Source of the DNA: Thalassia testudinum | Lineage: Eukaryota; Streptophyta; Magnoliopsida; Alismatales; Hydrocharitaceae | Length of the DNA stretch: 64,000 bases | NCBI GenBank assembly: GCA_037157565.1 | Contig: JAZHRO010000012.1 | Coordinates: forward strand, 10,752,501 to 10,816,500 | Direction of reading: 5' to 3' | Made by a program: the position numbers and the translations under genes | Part shown: positions 1 to 11,287 of the stretch, piece after piece | How the letters are laid out: every line of letters begins with the position of its first letter | How positions within the stretch are numbered: position 1 is the first letter of the stretch | The notes under the pieces: model-generated | Seen by the model: the letters and a program-made list of their open reading frames with translations, nothing else | The model's database searches: none | What the model was told of the DNA's origin: nothing

Positions 1-1277
1 TGATTTAACAGCTGCCTATTATGAATGAATAAATATGATTGAGAACATGGGTTTTATGAACGTAAAACTGGAACGGTGAAACCTAAAATGACCAAACGAA
101 AAAAAGAACATGAACCCTATGGGAAATCAGGAGCAAAATCCCTGGAAAGAGAATACAATGGAACTGAGAAAGTGAAACGTGGAAGTGTGTTGTTTCTTGG
201 GTACGTGGTACCAGAGAGAGCACACATTACCTCTTAGTGTAAAGGGGAGCTTGTCGCCCTCAGGTTGAGACCGGGGTGGGTTTGGCCACTGTACACCGAC
301 TTGCTGGCCCTCGCGTACACAGTACCAAGGAGATCTACTAGTGTAGGGAGAGCACTAGCTACCCCACGGGCCCCGGGGTTCTGCTAGCCTCCTACACAGA
401 CTTGTTAGGCCCACTGGGCAAACCAGGGTAGTCAGGCGAGGGTGCGTGGACTGTGGAGGGGTTGGACCCCTGTTACTGAGTGGGCTCTGCCCTATACTGG
501 TTCCGTGCTGTGCTTTGGGCGCACCCGTTAACGGAAACGACTGACCGCGTGCCAGTGCGAGTTAGCTACCCGTACACTTATCGCGCGTGTCGTAGTCACC
601 GTTACGTCTGTCAGTGACCTTGGGGTGGATGACTGAGGGTAGGACCACCACGGGGGACTCTCCCGGCTAGGGGAGCACTACGTGTTACTTCTACTTTTCG
701 GAAAAGACTGTAATCAAGATCGTTCCCACGAGGAACATTCGAGATCAAGAGAAGGATCTGAGAAATAAATCAATAGTGAATTAATAGAAAGACGTAAATA
801 GCGAAAGTAAAAATATAACAGCTATTGTGCACTCTTTTGCTTCTTTAGCTTTTAGTTGCTACTCTACTCAGCGTTTCGCTGACGTGTTACACTCGTTACT
901 TTTCAGGACCAGGTGTTGAGTAGCCAGGGTTAGCGGCTGCAGAGGACGCTGAGCCTAATAGGGTCCAGCAGAGTTACTTGTAGTACTTTTTGTACTTTTC
1001 TTCCACTGTAGTGAGTAGTTTTCTTTGTTACTCCCTGTACTTTCTTGTCGAAACTTTATGTTATGTACATGTTTATTTTCCTTCTGTTGTGGTGGTGTAT
1101 ACTGTAGTATTTCCTTTTCTTATTGCTGTATTTTGTTACTGCTAGTTATATTCATGCTGAATGTGGTTTATTTTACTACTCTTTTGGTTACTTCCTCGTT
1201 GGATGACTAGGTCTTGGGATTAGTTGAGTCGGTTCGATTCTCGTATCTCGTAGGGATTCGGGAATCGGGTCGTTACA
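1..1277 (+). repeat. Tekay/Del-type LTR, 3' part, cut by the window edge
   Basis: This stretch matches the distal 1.3 kb of the complete Tekay-type LTRs at 18137-20844 and 25199-27892, block by block, including the shared end ...GGGTCGTTACA. It stops at 1277 and the next bases are ATGAGG, not the tRNA-iMet primer-binding site that follows the 5' LTR of the complete copy. It is therefore a 3' LTR or a solo LTR. Many substitutions separate it from the complete copy, so it is an older insertion of the same family. Small ORFs inside it are not genes. Confidence 0.85.
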
Positions 1278-1645
1278 ATGAGGATTTTCAAACAAGTCCT
1301 TGAGACTTTTAAATGTGAATACATGAAGGATCTAAATGTAAAATCAATAATGCAGGGTTCTAATGATGTCCAAATGTAATGAAGTTTTTATTAAAGCTTA
1401 ATTGAATATTTATAAACATGATTTTATTTTCAATTTGAACTTTTGAGCCCAAAGATGTATTCAATTGGTAATTAGATCATCATTTTGTATTTAATAATAG
1501 AATATCTCATTAATTGACCTAATTGTGTGTTTTTAACACCAATTTACTGTTTTAGGCCATTTATGCTATTTTCCAGACTTAACCCATTTCTTGTGTTAAT
1601 TATATAGTGTTTAACCTAGTTTTTAGCTTAACTTGAGAATTTTAC
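1278..1645. other. AT-rich spacer
   Basis: About 370 bases of AT-rich sequence between the LTR end and the LINE remnant. I see no coding frame, no repeat and no RNA gene. No clear poly-A or poly-T tail marks the LINE 3' end here. Confidence 0.5.
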
Positions 1646-4600
1646 CTATGATAAATCACACCTCATCATCTGGGTAGCAACAAGATTGCCAATATCATCA
1701 TGAACCATCGCCACCGCAATGGAGTAGGTATTGGTAACTGCAGCATCCACTTGCACACTACATCTAGATCCCAAAGCGGAATTAAGTCTGGCAAGTTGTT
1801 GTAGTGTATAGGAGACAGAAGGAGATGTGAGCATTGGAGAATGTTGTATAGAATATGAGTGGGCAAGAATGCTGATGGCACCTCCAGCAAGAGCTGTTGT
1901 CTGCACATAGGTAATATTTCTGGTAGCTTCATTTTCCACTGAGCATTGGAACTTCGTAGAAGGTGTGGGCCCCAATTAATCCTCCTGTGAAGTGTATTGA
2001 GAATGAGAAGTTTATGTCGAAAATAGAACCTGTTCATTTGTCAGCATATGTAACTGGATGGAGGGTGTTATATGGCAAAATGGGTCATGAATGTTGCTAG
2101 CAGTATTATCATGGACATATCTGCACCTATTTATCCAAATAAAGTATGCCACGAAGAAAGGAAGCATAGGATTTCTTTCGACCTATATGAGATCCTCAAT
2201 GAATTTTTGAAGGGACTCAAACCAGTCCACAGGGCTTTCAATTCTAAGGCCAAAGAGAAACTAAAGAGCTCTAGAGAAGGGGCATGTAAAGATTAAATGG
2301 GGAAGATCTTCTGCCTCTTCATTACAAATTAGACAAGTTACATTAGTATGAGGAATTCGACTTGCTAGTAGGGATCTGGTTGTAAGAGAACAAACAATGG
2401 CCTTCCATAACAAAATCTTTATGCGGGGGGAGGGGGGATATCCATAAGCCACATTCTTTTACAGTGAGCTTTAGACAAATCATCCACTATAGATGATAAA
2501 TGGAAGTGATTAAGTAGGGACCGGTATGCAGACCTAATAGAGAACTCACCTCTAGGATGAGGAGACCAGATTAGGCAATCTAGTTGATTCCAATGTATTG
2601 GAGTTGCTTCAATTTTTCTGCAAAGTCAGGAGGGAAATTTTCAGCAATTGCAGAAGAGTTCCAGCAGTGATTTTGAGGGTCAATAAGTTCCTTTACTGCA
2701 GTTAGTAAGGGAGTTGTAATGCTTGCGGGTTGAAAAGGAATCTCATAGTCTCTTATCCATCTATCCCTCCAAATGTTAAGTATATCCCCTCTCCAATTAG
2801 CCAATAAGAATGAAGAAATAGGAAGCTCTAAATAGTGTAAAGGGCCTTCATAAAGGGAGAATCACCTGTCTTAGGGATGTAATCAAAAAATGTACCAGTT
2901 GGAAAATATTTGACTTTCAACTGAGAATGCCATAGATCATTTTCCTGAGTTAGTAGTTTCCAGCCCATCTTCATCAAGAATGCCATGTTCGTTAATTCAG
3001 TAGACCTAAAACCCAGCCCTCCCAGATGCTGGGGAAGGCAGATTGGCTGCCAACTTTTAGGATAAAAGTATCTGCTACCCACTTGAAATCCCCACCAGAA
3101 ATTACGAGCTAATTTTTCAATAGCAGCAGCTAATTTTTGGAGAAAAGATGAGTGAACATCAAGTGATTTGGGATTGCCAATAAAGATGGTTGGGGAAGAA
3201 TACTTCTTCCAGCCTATGATAAGCATCTAGCCTTCCATCCAAATAACTTTTTTTAACATTTCCCAGAACTATTTCAGATAGTGTCTGCTGCCCTTTGGAT
3301 TCAATGACCAGATTTCCTAAGTAGATCAATTTTTTTGACATCTTTTTTATCTTGAAATCTGATATAATGTCCCTTCTTGTCTCTTCGCTGACTCCTCTAT
3401 TGAAATAGATTCGAGATTTTGCAAAATAGACCTTCTGGCCTGAAAACTTCTCATAGTTCTGCAGTATAAGCTTGAGTTCCTGCACTTCATCTAAAGAATC
3501 ATCGGAAAAGAGGAGAGTATCAGCAGCACATAAGATGAGAAATTGGATGGGCACTTTTATGTATCTTGTATCCAGAGATTTTCCTACAGTATAGGGAGGA
3601 AGATAAGGAGCGTGACAAAAATTCTGTACATAAAATAAAAAGATAGGGGCAAAGCAGACACCCCTATCTCACACCACGAGAAAGAACGATACTTTTAGTA
3701 GTATTGCCATTAACTATTGCTTCAAAAGTAGCAGAGAGGACACAAGACAAAATGAGATTGACTAAAGGGATAGGGAAATGTAGTTGACTCAAACAAAAGT
3801 GAATGAAACGCCATTCAACATGGTCGAAAGCTTTTTCCATGTTCAGTTTGATCACCATAGAGCCAACTTTCCTTTTCTTTGATTTTAAGGAGTGAAAGAT
3901 CTCTTTGGCTAAAATGGCACTATCGGATATCTGTCTACCTGACAAGAAAGCAGACTGGTTAGATGCAATGAGCCTATGGAGGACCGGGGCTATCCTTCTA
4001 GACGCTAGCTTTGCCACCAATTTATAAAGAGAATTTGTGAGACTAATGGGTTTATAATCCTGAGGATGAAGAGGATTGGTTACCTTTGGCACCAGAGCCA
4101 AAAAAGTTTTCCCCATCTCACGAAGCATATATCAGCGGAGTTGAAACAACCTCGAACAAAGTTGATGACCTCCTCTCCAACAATATCCTAGCTCTTATGA
4201 AAGAAGAGAGTGGGGAAGCCATCAGGGCCCGAACTCTTTGCAGGTGGCATGTGATGAAGAATATTTTTTATTTCCTCAGAGTCAGGAATAGAGGCACACG
4301 TACCAATCCCATTCGACTTCTTTTACCCAGTCATGTTCAGTAAAAAAGGGTTGAGGTATACAGTTCTGATTTTCAGCTTTATAAAGCTTAGAAAAATGGT
4401 CCCAAAAACAATTCTGAATGAGCTTTTGGTCAGTTGTTTGCTGACCATTTGGAAGTTCCAATAGCGTAATTCTATTTTTCCTCTTTCCGTTGGATGCATA
4501 GAGATGATAAAATTTGGTGTTCCTATCACCAATGTTCACCCATTCATGGCGGGAGCGCTAATGCGAAAAAATCTCCTCTTTTAGTAAGACTTCATCATAC

Positions 4601-5536
4601 TTTTTTCTTAGTTCAACATCTCTATAATTGGCTGTCAGTGAAGGGGATGCTTGCAATTCATTAATTTCTTCTTCAGTCTTTTTTTTCCTGACCTTCCAGT
4701 TGGTATCTGAATTTTTACTCCAGGACTTCAGATCATCTGAGAGTGCCACAAGTTTGTTTGAGATAGAATCTCCAGATAAGGGCGATTTCCCCCAACTGGT
4801 AGACAGAGTCTCTTTGAAATTATCCTTCTAGAACCAATTTGCTTCATGCCGCCAAAGATGGGAGTTTTTTGGCTTCCTATCCGTACGAAGAAGGATAGGA
4901 CTATCGTCACTTCCTATTGCGGGAACATGTAAAACACCAGCGTTGGGAAAAGTCAGCCACCAATCCCCCGCAACTAACACTCTCTCTATTAAACCAGGTA
5001 AAAGCATTTCCAGAATATCCCAAATCCATAAGACCCAGTTTCGCGACAAATTCCTTCATATAAGCAAAGTCCCTGTCTGGAACAGCTAATCCCCCTGATT
5101 TGTCTTCCTTCTTAAGGGATAGCACTAAAATCACCAAAGCACATCAGTTTTTCTGCATAAGGCTGGAGCAGTCTTGTAATTCTTTGCCAAAAAGATAATT
5201 TGCAACTCTGGGATGGTGTTCCATACAAAGAACATAGACACCTGTCCAACCCTCGGTATTAATTTCAGCAATAATACAGTGCCTTTCAGAATAAATAGGA
5301 ATAACTGACAATTGTTTGCTATATAATAACCGTAACCCCCCTGATCTACCAACTGGCTCAACACTGAAATGGTGAAAATAATGAAAACCTTTAGCAATCT
5401 TAGCCATGTTTCTTTGCTGCAGATGAGTCTCAGATATGAAAATAATGTCTGCCATTGTTGCCTTCATTAGGCTTTTTAAGTGGCGAATTGCAGAGGGAGC
5501 CTCCAACCCTCTACAATTCCACGAGAGAAGGTTCAT
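1646..5536 (-). pseudogene. LINE (plant L1 type) ORF2, decayed: endonuclease, reverse transcriptase, zf-RVT, RNase H start
   Basis: The ORF2 of a non-LTR retrotransposon copies its RNA by target-primed reverse transcription. Domains follow in order on the minus strand. The apurinic endonuclease starts at 5536 with NLLSWNCRG, then SETHLQ, GNAFTWFNRE and GSDDSPILL to about 4830. The linker GDRNTKFYHLYAS lies near 4530. Reverse transcriptase runs about 4128-3160: QDYKPISLTNSLYK, a degraded AADTLLFSDD active-site block, then FWWG and LGGLGFR. A zinc-binding domain (CLICNEEAEDLPHLIFTC) is at 2452-2261. An RNase H start (VQVDAAV) is near 1750. Many stops and frameshifts break the frame. The RNase H domain is only about 40 residues, so the 3' end is lost. 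The endonuclease has SDD where the family has SDH. It is a dead copy. Confidence 0.9.
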
Positions 5537-6165
5537 ATGGATGTTGGCAGTTGATATGGCTCAGCTGCCATAAGGCCTTCAGCATACGGTTGAGAGCGAA
5601 GTTTTTTGGGAGAGGGGGATTGAGCTAGCTGTTCCGAAAACTCCTCAGCTGATCTCTTACCCAAAGAGATTTTATAATCCTCTTTTGTAGCAGCATTTCG
5701 TGCAATTTTCTTGTAATTTTTCTTTCTAATCGTGAGTTCCATTAGATCCTGAACAGTAACAGAGGCAGAGGCAGAGGAGGCCAACATCTGGAGGGGGCTC
5801 AATCAGGCGGGCATGAGGGTGTCGATAGCCATAGGATATGGGATAAAGGGTTGCGGGGTTGCAGCAGGTGTTGCAGTTGTAGTATTCTGGATGTTTTTTT
5901 TTGGTAGGGTGAGGAGGAATTAAGAAATTTTCTTTTTCTATATTTGGGGGAGGTAAACTTTGGGTCTGTGGGGGTATTTGGAAAGGGTTCATTAGAAACT
6001 TCCATATTAGGAGGTGAGGATAAATGTTCCAATGGGAATGTGGAAGAATTTGGATTTTTTTTCCAGAGTAGTGGGGACAAGTTTCTCGGAGGTTGTAGGG
6101 TCCACGGGGCTTAATATGGATTTCTACTCAGGAATAAAATAATCAGGTACGGTTGAGGCAGAGGG
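5533..6165 (-). pseudogene. LINE ORF1 C-terminal part
   Basis: The last 89 codons (5802-5533) are lysine-rich with a Ser-Pro-Lys block, and the stop overlaps the ORF2 start by 4 bases. That is the normal ORF1/ORF2 join in plant L1 elements. Upstream on the same strand the reading is Pro/Ser/Lys-rich and broken by frameshifts up to about 6165. The N-terminal DUF4283 part is missing here. A same-strand DUF4283 fragment at 45736-45030, beyond the MULE, may be the missing half. Confidence 0.6.
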
Positions 6166-6380
6166 AAGATGTACAAAATGATCCTTGCAATTAATGAGAG
6201 AGATTTTCTTTTGAAACGAAGGTATGGGCAAAGATACGGAACCTGCATTGTCGGAGAAGTTGTTGGGAAGCCACCATCACCTTCAAAGGGGAATTTGGCA
6301 TTAGGGTACGAAAGGGGAGGAAATTTAGGAAAGGTGGTTGGAATTTTAAAATTATTATAATGAAGTTATAGGTAGTTGAA

Positions 6381-6603
6381 TTATCCAACGACTTATGACC
6401 TGTCAATTGTGGTTGGGGAGAAGTTACTAAACGATCCAACGATTTTTGATAGGTCACTGGATCATCCAACGACTGATCTAGCGACCTATCAACAACGTTG
6501 AAGGTTGGGCAGAGGTCATTGGATGATCCAGTGACCTGTCAAAGGTCGTTGGATCATCCAGCAATTTCTACCCAATCGTTAGGCATAGGATCCAACGACC
6601 TAT
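6381..6603. repeat. Quasi-palindrome array in the MULE left end
   Basis: Several copies of a roughly 22-bp near-palindrome occur with the core TGGATGATCCA or its complement TGGATCATCCA. The core is flanked by GGTC-type and GACC-type arms. Good copies lie at 6452-6473, 6514-6536 and 6544-6564, with half copies at 6381-6392, 6432-6442 and 6587-6600. The same unit recurs in the right end. It sits 50-270 bp upstream of the TATA box, so it may be a promoter or transposase-binding element (inference). Confidence 0.8.
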
Positions 6604-6649
6604 AAGTAATCGTTACCCCGCCCCCGCACCCCTCCCTCCCTAGCTCGCC

Positions 6650-6657
6650 TATATAAA
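6650..6657 (+). promoter_or_regulatory. TATA box of the PMD gene
   Basis: TATATAAA sits in a C-rich tract (CTCGCCTATATAAACTCC). The sequence downstream is pyrimidine-rich leader up to about 6797. The transposase promoter at 31565-31556 has a diverged copy of the same block. Confidence 0.65.
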
Positions 6658-6797
6658 CTCCCCCTCCCCTCTTTTCACCATACACTCTTCAATCTCTCTT
6701 AAGAAATTTTCCTCTTTACTAATTGATTTTGCTGAGATTCTCTCTCCAGTTCTAAATTTTCCTTCACTCCACTCCGACATCTACATTTAATAATAAG

Positions 6798-9661
6798 ATA
6801 ATTTTATTTTTTTTAAAAAATAATTAATATCATGCATAGTTATTTTATATACATTTATACTAATTTATTTTATTTTGGTCGCTATAATAATATATAAGAT
6901 ATTAAGAATATATAAGATATACATTTGTACTAACTTTTTTTCTCTTATTATATACATCTTTTTTCATTTATAGTGTAATAATAGATAGCACAGCAGAACG
7001 TGGGTAATTACGAGTTTATCTAGAGAGACTGTCCTCATATCTCCGATCTAGATCGTCGTGACGTTACGCAGGCATTGCAAATTTTATTATTTAATATTAT
7101 TCATTTATATAAGTGATTTTTGAGATTTTTTTTAATTTTAAAAACTTTTATTGTATGTGAGATTTATTGAGCATACCATAATGATAAATCAAGTATTAGG
7201 GAAAAAAATAATTTAGTGGAAGAGCAGTTGGAGTTAGCAGGTTTTGGAGCAACGTCACGTTTGCCGAGGCCGCAACTCGATCATGCACTTATACATGCTA
7301 TGGTTGAGCGCTGACATCTAGAAACTCACACTTTTCATTTGTCAGAAGGAGAAGCTATCGTGACATTACAAGATGTCACGATTTGATGGGTCTTCACGTG
7401 CATGGCCCACTTGTGACAAGTGTTGTACAATGCGGAGATTGGAGGGAAAAGTGTGTAGAATTATTTGGAGAAGACCTAGATGAGAACCAAAGTAAAAAGA
7501 ACTTAACCTCTAAAGGGTTAAGTATGACATGGATGAAGTGTAAGTTTGTAGATGACCTCAAGTCTGTAGAGACAGAAGATAATGCGATTAGATATGCTCG
7601 AGGTATCATTTTGATTTACTTGGGAGCTAGGTTCCTTCCGGATTCGACCAAAAATAGGGTCCCAATTAGGTACTGTGAATAAAACACAAATAATATTTTC
7701 AAATAACGTTTTTTTATGTATACTTGACCAATATTTTTATAAAATTACAGGTATTTATTACTAGTAGAAGATCTAAGAGTATGCAGACAACTAGCTTGGG
7801 GAACTGCTTCACTTGCTCAGTTGTACCACCAACTAAATGAAGCAACACGTTGTTCAACAACAAACGTATATGCTTTTTTACGATGTTATAGGTAATTTTA
7901 CATTAATTTATATAAACTTTATAAATTTTTTCAGATATATGTTATAATATTTAAATTATATTTATAGTTATGGATTTGAGAACACCTTCATATTGGGAGG
8001 CCAAAAGAAATATCATTTCCACCTCATTTGTTACATATTGCACCATTAAGCGTATGGTAGGTTCAAAATATTTAAGATAATAATAATTATTAAATTTATT
8101 ACTCTTTAACATGATAGTTATGTTTTAGGTGGAGCAGTAGTAAAGAATTGAATAATAATGTGAGAATAATAAATTATATTTACTACCAAACTGAGATAGA
8201 TACGTAACATACTCATCAGGTAACATATAATTAGCCTAACTAAATTCCATATTTATCATAAATTCTTAATTTATTATGTAAATGACAATATTCAAAATGT
8301 TTTCATTCGTATTATAGGTGATTTGGAATCCTTACACAGATGGGAGGACACAATACATTCATCCCATCTATTTTGTAAATTTGATGGTTTGGAGATCTAG
8401 GACGTACTTGATTTGTTATAATATAGTAGTCATGTACGTTATTGATCGTGTGATGACACAGTTTGGGTTGAAGTAACACATACTCGAACAGATGGATAAA
8501 ATTAGATATGTTGACAAAAGAGTTAGGGGTATCTCTTCATGGGTTACATATCATGGGGGTATATTGATCGGTGGACTCGGAGGCTGGAAGCAATTGTTGA
8601 GGAGCATGATTTACAAGGCACATATAAAGAAGTTAGACAACGTTATTTTTGATGGTATTGGAGGAAGACCAAATGTGGGTGCAAGAACAGATGTTGCAAC
8701 CTATAGTCGCGTACGAACCTCGAGGCCCAATTAAGAGAGACTTGGTAAGAAAAATATATTTTAAATGAATTATTAAAATTCTAATTTATATATATTTTTT
8801 AATAATACTCATTTATTTTGCTTAATATTATGTAAGTTTTGTCTTCAAAGCAAAAGAATAGATGACGAAGTGGTTAAATATACCTCATTTACGATTAAAC
8901 TAAGAGAAAAGGAAATGAAGGACTTAGTTGACTAACTTACCAAGAAGATAGAAGAGCATGGGTTGTGTGATATTGAAGACCATGGAGTTGGGAATGAATT
9001 CGCAGATACTGTTTCCAAGGAGGATGTTGGCCCACCTCCAACGTAGTACACCCAACCTTCGATACACTTTACCCAGTCTCCTTCAACGTTGTTTACCCAA
9101 CTTCCTTCGATGGATTACACGGAGCAACAGATGGATTATACTTACAACCCGACATAGTCTACTCAACCATTGTATGCTTACAATCTGTGTGGGGATGGAT
9201 TATCGTAAGTTCCAAATTTTGATCCTTCTGAGAGTTAGCTGGGTAGTTTTCTAGATTTATTTTTTACAGATCCAATGCAAAATCCATACTTGTCAAGGTA
9301 TTCTGTATCGGTTCCAAGCCCATCTAGACCACCATTTCAACCCCCTTTGATGCCTACCTATTAACATCCAAGACCTCCACAGATTGGGAATGAACCATGA
9401 ATCCAACAACAAGAAGGTGATGACATTGAAAATGATAATGAGGGTTATACATCCAACATTAGAAGCGTACATGGCCGATCTAATGTTGGCAACAGGTCTA
9501 TTCACCTAGATCGTGATGATCTTGAGAGAGAAGGAGGAAGGGCTACACAACAAGATTTGTCACGAGGTAGGGGTGAACGTGGAGGAAGGGAAGGTAGGCG
9601 ACACAAAGGTTTTTTTAGTGCATTTAGTAATGCTGTAAGTAATGTTATTCGACGACATTAA
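6798..9661 (+). pseudogene. Plant mobile domain (PMD / MAIN-like) gene in the MULE, decayed, multi-exon
   Basis: The protein matches the plant mobile domain family, known both in plant genes such as MAIN and in MULE and gypsy elements. Exon pieces seen: LDHALIHAMVER, then FHLSEGEAIVTLQDV and MGLHVHGPLV (about 7280-7677), YLLLVEDLRVCRQLAWGTA (from 7751), YGFENTFILGG (from about 7969), and WNPYTDGRTQYIHP with VWRSRTYLICYNIV and DRVMTQFG (about 8322-8475). A Pro-rich and then Arg/Gly-rich tail ends at 9661. GT...AG introns fit at about 7670-7750 and 7892-7968. Defects: a TGA in the first PMD block, a one-base deletion before MGLHVHG near 7385, and several later stops. It converges on the transposase gene. 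Start codon not identified. Confidence 0.8.
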
Positions 9662-9969
9662 TTGTAAATAATATGAGTTGTAAGACATGTTTAGTTAAAT
9701 ATCTCAAATGTTGTATTTTATGCTTTATAATGTAATAGCAATTATCCTTTTCTTCGAGGAAATAATTATATGTACATTCCTCAAGCTACGTACTTATGTA
9801 GAGAAATTATATTAAATTATCGTTATAAAATCCTAATATATTACTATTATCAAAGACAAACAAAAATTAGAAACTTTATTTCCAAAATTCTATTTAACAA
9901 TTTTCAGCAAAAGACAAACTCAAATTACAGTGCAGTAATCATTAAAGTTGCAGATACAAGTCGACTAAA

Positions 9970-10193
9970 CACTACAACAAAAATCACTATTGGTGACATT
10001 AAACTATCCTAAGACACTATCACTAGGACACTTAGACAAAGTTAGTAGTCATAGGAACACATACACTATCCTAAGACACTTAGACAAACTCTTAAATAAA
10101 TCAGAAAAGGAAAATAGGCATCAGATAGCCTGATCAGATGTCCATAATGGGGCCTTCAAAGTAATTATGGCAAAAGTAGTTTTTCTTGTAGTG
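9970..10193. mobile_element. CACTA-type MITE, 224 bp
   Basis: It starts CACTACAACAAAAATCAC and ends with the inverse AGTTTTTCTTGTAGTG, giving terminal repeats of about 15 bp of the CACTACAA(C/G)AAAAA type. The direct repeat AAA (9967-9969 and 10194-10196) is the 3-bp target duplication typical of CACTA elements. It has no coding capacity. It lies between the PMD gene and the GRF zinc-finger ORF inside the MULE. Confidence 0.85.
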
Positions 10194-10326
10194 AAATGCA
10201 CATTAATAGGCATTAAATGCAACAAAACAATACCTACTAATAATACATTTTAATTGCAATGTTTATGATAATGCACATTACACTCACTTTGACATACAAC
10301 ATTAACTCATGTAAGGTTTTTTGCAA

Positions 10327-10641
10327 CTACACAACTCTTACGTTAGTGTCATGGACCATGTGTAGTACGTAGTCAAAATCTCTTCCTAACCCAACCTTCT
10401 CTTCTTGCATGGTTTGCATTAGTTGATCTTCCTTTTCATGCTGCTCTCTCAGATTTTCCCATTTGAAAAATTTGCATGTATTTTGTGGACAAGAGTAAAA
10501 CTTCCGACCTTTGCTCCATGACCGTCTAGAAACTCTGAGCACAGCTGAAACTCTACATAAGCATGTCACACTCCTTGAATGCGCACGTGGGACACTACTA
10601 CTTGGCTGATGATAGCTTGAAGATTGAGAGGGAACTTTCAT
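10327..10641 (-). CDS. Small GRF-type zinc-finger protein, 104 aa
   Basis: Residues 27-61 match the GRF zinc finger (zf-GRF): CLCRVSAVL, then GRKFYSC, C56 and FFKW. The conserved cysteines are C27, C29, C51 and C56, followed by the aromatic FF.W block. The N-terminus is Ser-rich and basic. The C-terminal 40 residues are charged and could form a short helix. GRF fingers in other proteins bind single-stranded nucleic acid. In plants, short ORFs of this kind are common near transposons. It lies between the two convergent MULE genes on the transposase strand. Whether it is a third MULE gene or a captured host exon is unknown. The start is the first ATG; no promoter is obvious. Confidence 0.6.
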   Translation of the reverse strand: MKVPSQSSSYHQPSSSVPRAHSRSVTCLCRVSAVLRVSRRSWSKGRKFYSCPQNTCKFFKWENLREQHEKEDQLMQTMQEEKVGLGRDFDYVLHMVHDTNVRVV

Positions 10642-11287
10642 TGTATCCGCAGGAATAGCTAACCCTATAATAACTACATTGAAAGATATAATTGAATTTC
10701 ATTGTAATCATTTTTTCCTCTCTTGAGTTGAAATAATCAAATGTATATTCTAATCCTTTTGTAAGTGACAAGAATCAATTTTTCATTTCTTGAGTTTCCA
10801 TACCTGAAATCAATTTGCAGGAAAAATGCTTTAAATGTGGGGGTGAGATTCCGTCATATATGAAGTTGGTCAATCTTTGTAATTACGCTAATACCCCTTA
10901 CAATTTCTCTTAATTTTAGATGAGGAAATCCACGAGACTTGCAATTTTATTATGACAAAGAAAAAATATGCTATTTCTAAGTTTTATTCTTTTCACTTTA
11001 TTTTGTTTTTCTTAAGTTACCTTATTTATCTAACATAGTGGTTATTGAATTTGGATATAGCATGGGTTAGCTTAACTAACGTCTACAAAGACATAATCGA
11101 TGTTAATAATGTGCAGCTTGCGAGATGTGGAGTGGGCATGTGGGCGTGTGTGTGTGTGTGTGGAGGATTAATGTATGCAGGTTACCACATATGTGTGTGC
11201 AACTCATGCGCACACACATGTGATATAATGCATGGAAATGGAAAGTACTGCATGTGATATGTGAATGTAAGTCTGTGTGTGTCGTAG
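10642..11287. other. Non-coding MULE interior with a short (GT)n tract
   Basis: AT-rich sequence with no credible gene. A (GT)n microsatellite of about 17 bp is at 11146-11162, with more TG-rich sequence up to 11285. ORFs predicted over the GT tract on both strands are repeat artefacts. Confidence 0.6.

Larger units (their letters stand above)
6290..6797 (+). repeat. Left terminal inverted-repeat region of the MULE
   Basis: This region matches, in inverse orientation, the sequence right of the transposase gene. Three blocks align by eye: 6290-6360 with 45110-45035, the quasi-palindrome array 6381-6603 with 34008-33875 plus 31630-31609, and the TATA box with 5' exon 6640-6797 with 31570-31332. 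The last block ends at a matching exon end (...CAATAAG type), followed by GTAAC on the right and a changed ATAAT on the left. The outer limit could not be fixed: weak similarity may continue out to about 6110, and no 9-bp TSD was found. Confidence 0.65.

Noticed and set aside
4086..4343. Plus-strand ORFs over the LINE, also 4628-4831 and 2072-2296
   Set aside because: They are antisense shadows of LINE ORF2.
9770..10012. 80-codon ORF on the plus strand
   Set aside because: It is AT-rich, without a domain, and runs into the CACTA-type MITE end.
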